A stretch of 64,000 nucleotides of DNA from Brachionus manjavacas. Lineage: Eukaryota; Rotifera; Eurotatoria; Ploima; Brachionidae. Positions 43,649 to 52,547 of this stretch are shown here, piece after piece (positions within the stretch are counted from its first letter, which is position 1; each line of letters opens with the position of its first letter). Below the pieces are notes generated by a model. That model made no database searches, was not told where the DNA came from, and was given only the letters and a program-made list of their open reading frames with translations. Position numbers and translations under genes: made by a program. The stretch covers positions 124,001 to 188,000 of the forward strand of contig JAHQIY010000039.1 of the NCBI GenBank assembly GCA_019054805.1. Direction: 5' to 3'.

Positions 43649-43755
43649 CAGAGCTGTTTAAAAGTCACAAGTCTCATGTCAAGTCCAAGTACTTTAATTT
43701 AAAAAAAGGAAGAGCTTGGACTTGACTTGAGACTTGTGACTTTTAAACAACTACG
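43649..43755. mobile_element. Small hAT-like MITE (hairpin)
   Basis: A 107-bp element that is almost entirely an inverted repeat: CAGAGCTGTTTAAAAGTCAC at the left, CGTAGTTGTTTAAAAGTCAC on the reverse complement of the right, separated by about 25 bp. It is flanked by the exact 8-bp direct repeat TTCTATAT (43641-43648 and 43756-43763). The CAGAG terminus plus 8-bp duplication indicates hAT. Same family as 63169-63428. Confidence 0.85.
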
Positions 43756-43763
43756 TTCTATAT

Positions 43764-44455
43764 TAAATTTTATTTTTGGATTAGATTAAAAAAAAAGTTT
43801 AATTACAAACAATAATCAAGAAAATGATTTTCTTTATTTCTAATTTAAATATAATAAATTTGAAAATAAAAATTAAATATTCAAATTAGTCTTTTGTCCA
43901 ACAATCTAAAGATATAAATTTAAGATGAATAATAAAATTTTCAGTTTATCTTTTTATGTTAGAGTAAAATCAACCTTAATGAAACAAATAAATTAATAAT
44001 TAATTAATTATATATATATATAACTTTTTACTTAATTTTTATTCCGATTTGATTTTTTTCTAAATTGAAAGTTAAATAAGATTTCGCAATATTATAAAAT
44101 TTATTAAAATTAAAAAAATTGAAATTTTTTATGAATCAAATTTTTATAAATTTCGTCAAATTTAAAAAAAGACTTAATTATTTTAACTACATCGCCAAAT
44201 TAAAGTTTATTTTTAACGCCAAAGAAACTGAAAGAATAATAACTTTAATTTGTACCAGAGCCAAAATTAATTTGTATCTAAATTTTGGCAAACGAAATTA
44301 AGATAGTTATAAAAAAAATGTGATCTAGTTAGAAATGATTAGATACCTATCATTCAAAATTGCTTTGAAAAGAGTACAGTTTGGAATAAAACAGCATATT
44401 TAATTTAAAAAGAGCGACATTGCAAAAATTTCTCCAAATATTTTTTAAATAATAT
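43764..44455. other. AT-rich spacer
   Basis: No gene recognised; short AT and TAAT reiterations at about 43996-44022. Confidence 0.5.
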
Positions 44456-44776
44456 TGTTAGCGGTTAACTTAGGACTGGACTTAGACTTTGGCATTGAAG
44501 AGAATAGACTTAGTTTTGGAAACTTTATTAAACTCAAATCTTGAGCTAAAACACAAACTCTTCTCAAATCTCTCTTATATATCCTTTGAATATCATTCTA
44601 TTTTCCAAATTGTCTCCAAGTTCCAATCAATTATTATTAGTCAGACACAGCCTAGTAACTACGAGTTTAGTTTAAATCTAATTCTAGCAACGAGACTAGT
44701 TACAAATTATAACTAGTATGAAAGGTCCAATATGACCATGGAGTAGAGTCAGCCTAAGCTTACAGCTCCGCCAACA
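44456..44776. mobile_element. Putative solo LTR
   Basis: A 321-bp segment beginning TGTTAGCGG and ending CCGCCAACA, that is TG..CA ends inside a 9-bp inverted repeat with one mismatch, as in LTRs. The left flank is aatat and the sequence aatat recurs at the right border (overlapping the last A), suggesting a 5-bp target duplication. The inside is of higher complexity than the flanks and has no coding frame. No internal retrovirus-like region is present, so it would be a recombination-derived solo LTR. Classification is tentative. Confidence 0.42.
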
Positions 44777-44804
44777 ATATATATTTAAGCATCACACATT
44801 TTCA

Positions 44805-45310
44805 CCTTAGCAAAATTATTTACAAAAATTTTATTCGTTCAATTTTCGATTATGCGTTTATTCCATTATCTTGCTCAACTGAAAGAATATCGTCTGATTT
44901 ACAAATATTGCAAAATCGTTTACTAAAAAGTATCAAATATTTTCCATTCAAAACAAGAACTGTTGACATACACAAGCAACTCAACATTGACCTAGTTGAA
45001 TCAAGATCAAAAACTCTTCTCGATAAATATTTAACTAAAAGAGTCAATCACCAGCAAATTATTCAAGACTTGCAATCATACAGAGCAATTTCAGAACCAT
45101 TAAACCCAAAATTTTTATCCCTCATGGAAAAATTTCAGCAAATTTCTCAATTTTTATCTTTTAAATCGGCTTTTTTTTATTAATTGTATCTAAATGTAAC
45201 TATTTTATTTTTTATTTTTATAACAATCGATTGGCAAAAAGAAGGACTCTGATCCATTCTAAGCTGCCGGAGGTTATCCTCGAACTATTTAATAATAAAT
45301 AAATAAATAA
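44805..45310 (+). mobile_element. 5'-truncated LINE with 14-bp target duplication
   Basis: 506-bp insertion framed by the exact 14-bp direct repeat ATCACACATTTTCA (44791-44804 and 45311-45324). It encodes the C-terminal part of an ORF2: FIRSIFDYAFIPLSCST, LQILQNRLLKSIKYFPFKTR, followed by stop at 45181 and a 3' UTR ending in (AATA)n. The domain is the post-RT region of jockey/CR1-like elements and differs in sequence from the LINE at 20927-21845, so it is another family. Confidence 0.9.
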
Positions 45311-45420
45311 ATCACACATTTTCAATATTTTATTTAATACTTTTATAAAACTCAATGGAAAATACTGTATCTAACTTGAAATAATTATTTTATTGACTTG
45401 CTGGAAATAAAAAAGAAAAA

Positions 45421-46408
45421 CAGACCCTAATGAAAGGTGTCAAAAGTCGGATTTACAAAATTCGAAGAAATGTTATAAAAGAAAAATTTTTTTTTTTATT
45501 TGTTTTCTGTACTTATCTCCTTCAGAATAAATAAAAAAAAAATAAATTAAATTAAAGTTAATAAAATGAGATAAAAAAATCAAAATAGAGTAAATAAGCT
45601 AAAAAAAAATGAAATTTAACAAGACATATATTGAAATAGATTGTTACATGTGACACATGTTTACATAGTTCAAGTTTCAGGAAAAAAAGTAGCAAAATAC
45701 ACAATTAAGTTGGGTATTCAATATATCTTGATTCGAAACCTTCTTTGTTTTCCTCCACCAGTCTTACGACCAATGGAATAGAATGACTCAGTCCTGTCCC
45801 AACATATCTCTCACTCAACTCAAAAAGCCGATTCGAGACTGTTAGTAATTTAAGTTTATTAAAAGCTTTATAATGCACTATGCTGGAGGGAGTATCATAT
45901 TTTAACTTAAGGATAGATCTTACTGCTGAAATCTGAATTGCTTGTAGTTTTTTGATATTATTTTCTGAAAATGAATTCAGGCAAGGAAAAGAAAAGTCTA
46001 AAATTGATCCGACTAAAGATTTATATAAATTTCCAAGTGTGTTTTAAGTAAGACCCCATTTTTTATTTGACAATATCTTAATAATATTTAACCTTGCAGC
46101 GTTCTTTAATTTCGTCTGCCAGTATATTAAAGTTTAACTTAGAATCAAATTTAATACCAAGAAACTTGATTTCTTTTTGGCTCACTATTCTGTTTCCATA
46201 AATGTTTAAGTTTAGATTATCACTCTCTTTTTTGTACCTAGAGAAGACCACTGAACACGACTTTTCAACTGATATCTTCATTTTCCATTTAATAAGCCAT
46301 TGTTCTAGTAAAGCTTTAAATTCTCATTCAAAATCGCTTGGCCTTAGTCTTCATTCTTAATCTAAAAATGAAGGAGTAATGACTCTCTGGAAAAATTCCG
46401 GAAACTTC
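45421..46408. repeat. Repeat X copy split by a LINE
   Basis: The outer pieces 45421-45463 (cagaccctaatgaaaggtgt...) and 46361-46408 (ctaaaaatgaaggag...aattccggaaactt) correspond to consecutive parts of the uninterrupted sequence at 56824-56910. Repeat X is thus older than the LINE insertion between them. Its origin is unknown. Confidence 0.75.
45486..46360 (-). mobile_element. LINE fragment (RT to 3' UTR), nested in repeat X
   Basis: On the minus strand it reads EFKALLEQWLIKWKMKISVE, KSCSVVFSRYKK, IKFLGIKFDSKLNF (the segment following the RT catalytic motif), then after stops FSFPCLNSFSENNIKKLQAI and further C-terminal sequence, and a 3' UTR with ctgaaggagataagtacaga and an A-rich tail near 45486. 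In-frame stops are present. The 3' UTR matches copies at 57530-57830 and 63585-63750. Confidence 0.8.
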
Positions 46409-46631
46409 TCCCGTTAATTGAATTAAAAAAATTGTTTTAAAAAATCACTTTTATTATCAGATAAAACTACGAGGTTTCATTTTATCTTAAAAATACATTT
46501 AAAAATTGATCAAACAATTCCAATAAAAAAATAAATAATTTATTTAAATAAAATAAATAAAGACCCTTGAACAAGTTTTTTGACTAATAAAACTCATCTA
46601 AAGTAAACAATAAACTATTGAGCCCATATTC

Positions 46632-47394
46632 TTATTTTATGAGCCCATTTAGATTTGTATCCGATTTGCTTAATTTAGCACAAATCGATAAATTGCTCGA
46701 TTGTTTATTCCGAACAGTGTTGAATGATTTATTGGTGACCACTTCGTTTTCGTCAATTGTATAGAGCATTAGCTCGCGGCTAAAAGGCACATAGTTCTGT
46801 TCGGCAGTGTCATTAAATGACGGATTCGAGAACAGCATTGAGTTTTTTGGGCCCGATTGTTTTACGCTCATTTCGGATTTTTCTTCACTCACATGGCTGA
46901 AGCTTTTATCCAAAAGATTTTGACCATTTTGACACTTTAGTTTTTCTTGACGCTTTAGTTTCAATAAAAGTTCTTTCTTATACTTTTCTCTTTTGTAAAT
47001 TACAAATCTGCGCAAATAGCCGATGGTCACAACTTTTAAATAAATATTAAAAAAAACTTTTTTCTCAATTTTATTCAAACAAAAATAAATGAACTTTACC
47101 TAAAAGCATCCAAAAAATTAAAACTACCAGAACCAGTTGCCAAACTTGAACATTGCCGGCCACTTTGGCAAACAAAACACTGCCCAAATAGTACGATTTT
47201 TCCTGTGGGTGGGAATCAGTCGCAGGCTCGCTAGTGGTAGTTGTTTCGTTCAATTTTTTGTTGTGCAAATAGGCTCTCAAGGTGAGCAGTTTGTCGTCCA
47301 GTTCTTGCTTTAGCAATTCCAGCTTAAGCTTTCTGATTTCGCTTTCCAGAGCCTTGGCTTTGTGATCGGACTCAAGTGTGACTGGCAAAGACAT
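46632..47394 (-). CDS. Single-pass membrane protein, tandem paralog 1
   Basis: Two exons, 47100-47394 and 46632-47032, joined after the first base of a codon, give 231 residues. The N-terminal 55 residues are Leu/Lys/Glu-rich and helical (ESEIRKLKLELLKQELDDKL), probably a short coiled coil. One membrane segment spans the splice junction (VWQLVLVVLIFWMLLG then VVTIGYL). A basic juxtamembrane stretch follows (RRFVIYKREKYKKELLLKLK), then a Ser/Asn-rich cytosolic tail. No signal peptide is seen, which suggests N-out/C-in or tail-type insertion. The gene at 47900 has the same exon structure, intron phase and membrane-segment position and is a diverged tandem duplicate. Family not recognised. Confidence 0.7.
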
Positions 47395-47899
47395 TTTAAG
47401 TTGAAAAGAGAATCTTTACTTTGAATTTAAACCCTTGGCGGATTTAGTCGATTTAAAATCTAGACCATAAATCAGACAAATCGAAATTTTGATTAAATTT
47501 AAATCGATTTTAAGAAAAATTTATGTAGCGAACAATTAAGTGCAAAAATGTGTCGTACTGTGTTTGCTTTGATATCTATTCTTAATTATTATTTAAATTG
47601 AATGGCCAGTGAAACGGTAGGCATAGCTAAGTGCTAATTTATTCTATCTACAGATAAACTCTTGATGTTTGTCCAGAGAAAAAAAACGAGGCTTATTTAC
47701 CCTGGACTGGTTGGAAACTAGGCCTAGTTTTTAATTATCAAGAATTAGCTCAGTGCGCTCAGCTCATTTAAAAACATAATTTTATCTATTCACAATAATT
47801 AATCCATAAATAAATTTTTTAGAGTATTTTATTAAGAAATAGTAAAAAAAAGAAATTTGGACTAGTTAATAAAAAATGAGATAATCTTAGAGATAAGGT
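47395..47899. other. Spacer between the paired membrane-protein genes
   Basis: About 500 bp of AT-rich DNA containing the promoter of paralog 1 and 3' UTR of paralog 2; nothing else is visible. Confidence 0.45.
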
Positions 47900-48538
47900 T
47901 TAGACAAATTCGGCAAGTTGTTTTCTCAAATTGCCGAAATTGTTCTTGTCGTAGTTGAGCATTGGCTTCATGGAGAAATTTTTGGCCAACAAATGGTTTG
48001 TGCTGTCGCTCGAATAGTACGAGCTGACCGAACATCCGCGCAAATTCTCCAAATTGCTGCTCGCGACCAGCACTGATGGCGAGTAGCGGGTGTACGCTTT
48101 GTTGAGTTTGCGGAACAAAAATATCACCAATGCTGTCAAATAAATAAATTAAAATTAAAGAGTGAAAAAAAAAGAATTCTAGTCACCCATGAACATAAGA
48201 AATGCTATCAGGATGGCGGCCACTTGCCATATTCTCAGACTGCCTAGAAATTCCAGCTGGGTGTCGGTGCTCAAAAAGGTCTGTGGCTCACTGTCCGACG
48301 ACACGAAAAGCTGGTTTAAGTTTCCGTGTCGAAAATTTCTCTTGTACAAAAATGGATTTTCCAATCTGTCATACTCGAGTATTTTTGTGTCAAACTCATT
48401 TTCTGCATTTGAATGAAAGTCGATTGTTTGTGGCCGATTTTGCATCTCCTCAAGCACTCTTATGATGTTGTCGTAGTTTTTTGAGCTTTCTTCCTCTTCG
48501 TTCATGTTGAGAAAAAAATTCTTATAAAACTGCTGCAT
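47900..48538 (-). CDS. Single-pass membrane protein, tandem paralog 2
   Basis: Two exons, 48187-48538 and 47900-48132, joined in phase 1, give 194 residues. The N-terminal 95 residues are acidic and Asn-rich (MNEEEESSKNYDNIIRVLEE). The membrane segment IWQVAAILIAFLMFMG continues across the intron as ALVIFLFRKLNKAYTRY, exactly like paralog 1, and both have a W-Q pair at the start of the segment. The C-terminal tail is Ser/Tyr/Asn-rich (SVSSYYSSDSTNHLL). Outside the membrane segment the two paralogs are barely alignable, which implies an old duplication or fast evolution. Function unknown. Confidence 0.7.
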
Positions 48539-50424
48539 AGTGTTTACAAATTTTATTTTTTGGCTCTAAAATAAAAAAAAAGTTTAAATAAAAAATCAGG
48601 TCATCTGATTAACATTCTAAATAGGCATATCGATTTAACCCGTTTAGCAGAAATAGTATCCGATTAAAAGCCATTTTATGAATCTCGAGAGGACACTATT
48701 AAAAAAAGTGTTTGAATATTCGAGTCCAATAGACCTGTCACTAGTAAAAAAAGTGCTATTAAGTCCAATTGATCTAAATATCTAGCATTAAATTTTACTT
48801 TAACTTTTTTTTATAAACTTGGCCATCTTCATTTAGATAAAATTATCTTCTTTTTTTTGAATCTTTGAAATGACCTTTAGAGTTGCAAAAATTTGAATAA
48901 CAATTTTAATTAAATTTAAATGACCCATTTTTCTTTATAGAAAAAACTATTACATTTAATACTCTTAATATATGTTTAAAATTAGCCAATTTTAGTTAAA
49001 CGGAAGAAATTTATTTTATTCGACTTGAAAAACTAATTTTAATTTTAAATTAACTCTTTTTTCAATTAAACAGAAAAAATTAAAAGTATTTTTTTGCGCA
49101 AAAGAATATAGTTTGTATTAATGTGCTACAAATATTGGCCAGTTTAAATGTTTTCGCATATTTTTGACAATTTAACAAGACTATGATTAAATTTGTAAAT
49201 TAATTTATTAGAAAATGAAAATGCCTAAAATCTAATTCTTTTTATCTTAAAAAAAATAAAAATAGACCTAGCTCTATTTATTAAATGGTGGTATTAAACA
49301 AATAAAGGTCTGCTCGGACATTCGATTGATAAAAAACCTAAAAATAAATAAATAAATAAATGTACAGATATTAGCTATTGCTTTAATTTAAAAAAAATTA
49401 ATTTGTGATATTATGTGGAAAGAGAGCGATTTAAAATATAAAATTCAAATTTCGGTATCCTTTATCCAAAAGTCATTTTTAAAATAAACAAAATTTGAGA
49501 GTCATTTGACTTGAATTGTAAAAAAGCTTGCAATAGGTAAAACTATTTGAAGAATTTCTCTTATGGACACTTTAGCACGGCAAACTATTTTCACTCCAAA
49601 GTGGTAGCTATTTTTTATTTATTACGAGGAAAAGCCTAAAACAAAAACCTTTTGTTTACCTAATCTAATTCTTATTCAAGTTAATTTTTAGGGTTTAATT
49701 AACGCGTAATTTTGGATTAGGAATTTAAATTAATTTGGGGATACGGTGTTTAAATGGGTCAAGTTAAGGAAATGGTCAACAAAAACATGGCAAATATTTT
49801 CATCATTGAGCAAAAATACTTTAAGGAATCAAGTAATTTTTTGAAGCAATTCAAAATTCAATTTCCGCTTTTTAAAATTTTTTTTGTCCAGAACAATAAA
49901 TCTTTCAAGGCAAATATTTGCAACCGGTTTTGTATTCATTTTTTTCGCAATTAATTTTTATTTAAAAAAAAAGGTAATTGGCATTCAAACGCCGAAGCAA
50001 CACTAAAAAAATTTATTATTATAATTTTAGATATAGAAAATAAATTTTGAGCATTTAGTTAGTCAAAAAATTTAAAGAATAGCTAAAACAGAACATTAAA
50101 TGCACATTATGTGCTCATTTTAGTTTAAAATATGTTGTAACTTTTACTAAAAAAAGTTGTCACATACTATCTATTTTTTCCAGATTTGATTTTTTTTAAT
50201 TAAAATTTTTGAGCTTAACTTTTGGAATTTAAAAGCGAAAATTGCACATAGATCTGTAGCATTATATTTTATTTTATTGATAATAGCAATTATCATTCTT
50301 TTAGATAATCTTCGAACAATCTATGCATTACTAATAACTATTGAATTATTCATAAACTATTTTCTAAGCATTAAATCCTTGATTTATTTATTTAATTCAG
50401 CAGTAATGATTTTTTTTTTAGAAA
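48539..50424. other. Gene-poor spacer
   Basis: No supportable gene. A frame at 49754 starting MGQVKEMVNKNMANIF is AT-rich and ends without recognisable domain. At about 49255-49362 a short segment ends in (AATA)n and may be a LINE 3' end. A run of pyrimidines ending in AG at 50420-50421, four bases before the GST start, could be a 5' UTR or trans-splice acceptor. Confidence 0.4.
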
Positions 50425-51138
50425 ATGCCAAACTATAAGTTGTACTATTTCAATGGAAGAGGCCGAGCCGAAATTTCGCGACTAATATTAGCTGCGGCAG
50501 GTCTAAAATACGAAGATGTTAGAATCAACGATTGGCCTAGGACAAAGTCAGGTAAAAGCTCAATTTGGCTCACTTTCAAAGTTAAATAAAAATTTAACAT
50601 AGATGCTCCGATCGGGCAACTTCCCTATATTGAAATAGACGGTCACAAGCTACCTCAGTCGCTTTCCATTGCAAGGTTTTTGGCCAGGGAGTACAATTTG
50701 GCCGGAAAAAATAACCTAGAAGCGGCAAAAGCGGATGCAATTGTTGACACATGCATTGATTTAATGACTGGTTTTTATCAAAAAGTTTTCTTGGTCACCG
50801 ATTTAGGTGCCAAAGTAAAGAATTTAATTTTTTTTTACTAAAATTAAAATTTAATTTTTTAAAAGGAAATGGCTCTAAAAAAATTTTTAGCCGATGATGC
50901 TGTGAAGGGTCTGGAAAACGTGGAAAATTTGGCCAAGCAATTCGGCAGCAAAGGATTTTCAGTGGGAAAATGCTTAACCTGGGCTGATCTATTCATTCAT
51001 GAGATAACATTTTCGTTGATGAACTATCAAGGTGATCTATTAGATAATTTTCAAGTGCTAAAACAAATTAGAGGTGCTGTAGAGTCTAATGAAAATATTG
51101 CTGAATATTTAAAGAACAGACCTGTAACACCATTTTAG
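50425..51138 (+). CDS. Sigma-class glutathione S-transferase
   Basis: Three exons (50425-50551, 50603-50814, 50866-51138; phases 1 and 0) give 203 residues, typical for the class. It conjugates glutathione to electrophiles or isomerises prostaglandin H in the cytosol. The N-terminal thioredoxin-like domain has [20 protein letters not shown] with the catalytic Tyr of sigma GSTs, the glutathione-binding [20 protein letters not shown] with the cis-Pro and the QS pair, and [11 protein letters not shown]. The C-terminal helical domain contains [20 protein letters not shown] with the conserved N-capping Ser/Asp region. A pyrimidine-rich AG directly upstream of the ATG suggests that the 5' UTR begins at a splice or trans-splice acceptor. 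Confidence 0.93.
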
Positions 51139-51920
51139 GCCGATAGTTTTTTTTCCTGGTTAATTTTTTGATAATAAAGTAATTTGAATAATTTCTTAAT
51201 TTTTTTATCTACTAAAAAAATTAAAATTTTTAATCAACATATCTCAAAATACACTGCTAGAATAAAAGGAAAATTCAACTTTATGATCCAAATTTAATGA
51301 TCATGGTCAAAAGTTGTTATTAGAAAATAGTTTTTAAGCATTTTTTAGTCTAAAAAATTTACTGCAAAGTAATTTTTTCAAAGAAAACATTCAATGTTCA
51401 ACTTAATTTTTAATGTCTATAAAAGCCTGAAAAAAATATTAAAGCAGAATTATACATAATGCTTGGTTTTAGTTAGAATAAAAATATGTCTCTGTTTTAA
51501 ATTGCATTATAAAAAATTTACTAAAAATCTTTTTTTATTAATAATTTTGAAGAATTATCAGTAAATTTTGACCATAAAAATTCAATTATCCGAAAAAAAA
51601 ACGACCAAGGTTTGTCGATTTATTTGCTAAATCTCAATGTTAGGTTTAATACTGTCCAAATGGTCCTGAAAAAAAAATAAATAAAAATATTCATTTAAAA
51701 GTATTGAAAATTTTTTTGATTTCAAATCCTTGTTCTTAATTTGAATTTTTAAAACACCATGATTCTTTGACAAAAAGAGTATTGTTAGAGACCATTTAGA
51801 TCCTCATTTATAAATAATTAATAGACACTTGAAATTATTTATTTTTTTTTAATTAAAGAAAGATTTTAATTTTTAAGCATATTTTATTGATGAATTTTAA
51901 ACAACGAAAAAGTTTTGAAT
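51139..51920. other. Convergent 3' flanks of GST and DAP1-like genes
   Basis: AT-rich; no gene or repeat recognised. Confidence 0.5.
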
Positions 51921-52357
51921 TTATCGATTTGGAAAACGTGATATTTCGTTAAATGATTTTGGTTGAAAGAAGGATGGAATCGGCTGAGAATGAGAGAGAG
52001 GATTTTTTCCCATTGTGCATGGTTTGTCTTCGTGGAACGATCTAACAGCCGCAGTTGGATAAGCATTCTTTGCTTCAATGAGCTGTCCATTGACCATAAC
52101 ACCCAACTTGTTATCCTTAGTCAAAATCAATGATCGGCTATGCAAAAAAAAGTTAATTTTTTTCTCAAAATTGATCTTATAATTGATCAAATCAACCTGT
52201 TTGTTTCCACGAATTCTCTTGGTGGTATGGGCAACTTGCGAGTAGATTTCTCTTCAGTCAAGCTTACTGGATGGTATGGTTTGCTTACTCTCATTCCACC
52301 CACAAGAATAGCCGGCGAGTGGCCAGGAATAGTTTTTTTCTCTTCTCTATCAGACAT
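51921..52357 (-). CDS. DAP1: DAP1/DAPL1-like protein
   Basis: Two exons, 52197-52357 and 51921-52137 (split codon AG|C), give 125 residues. Two blocks match death-associated protein 1: N-terminal IPGHSPAILVGGMRVSKP (compare the family GHPPAvkaGGMRI motif) and C-terminal AYPTAAVRSFHEDKPCTMGK (compare the FPPAAaqvaHqKPhasmdK block) followed by a Gln/Pro/Ser tail. DAP1 is a small Pro-rich disordered protein described as an autophagy regulator and mTOR target; vertebrate DAP1B/DAPL1 have been found in the exit tunnel of dormant egg ribosomes. Ours is somewhat longer than the vertebrate protein because of an insertion in the middle (TKDNKLGVMVNGQLIEAKN). The gene lies convergent to GST and just downstream of the U-box gene on the same strand. 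Confidence 0.72.
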
Positions 52358-52547
52358 TTAACAAGAAAAATGTTTTATTAAAAAATTTTGCAACAAAGCT
52401 TAAAAAATAAGGAATCTTTTACATTCCATCTATCCTTGGCAGTACAAAATTAGCTCAGAATTTTGCCACCGCCATTCCTTAAAATGCAATAAAATTTTCT
52501 TCTAAATAAAAACTACTAGAAAAAATGTTAAAAAATTGAAAAAAAAA

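Noticed and set aside
49754-49954. 66-codon frame starting MGQVKEMVNKNM, vaguely like the N terminus of small mitochondrial or plasminogen-receptor-type proteins
   Set aside because: Similarity is limited to a few residues, later sequence is AT-driven Phe/Lys/Asn text, and no following exon is found.
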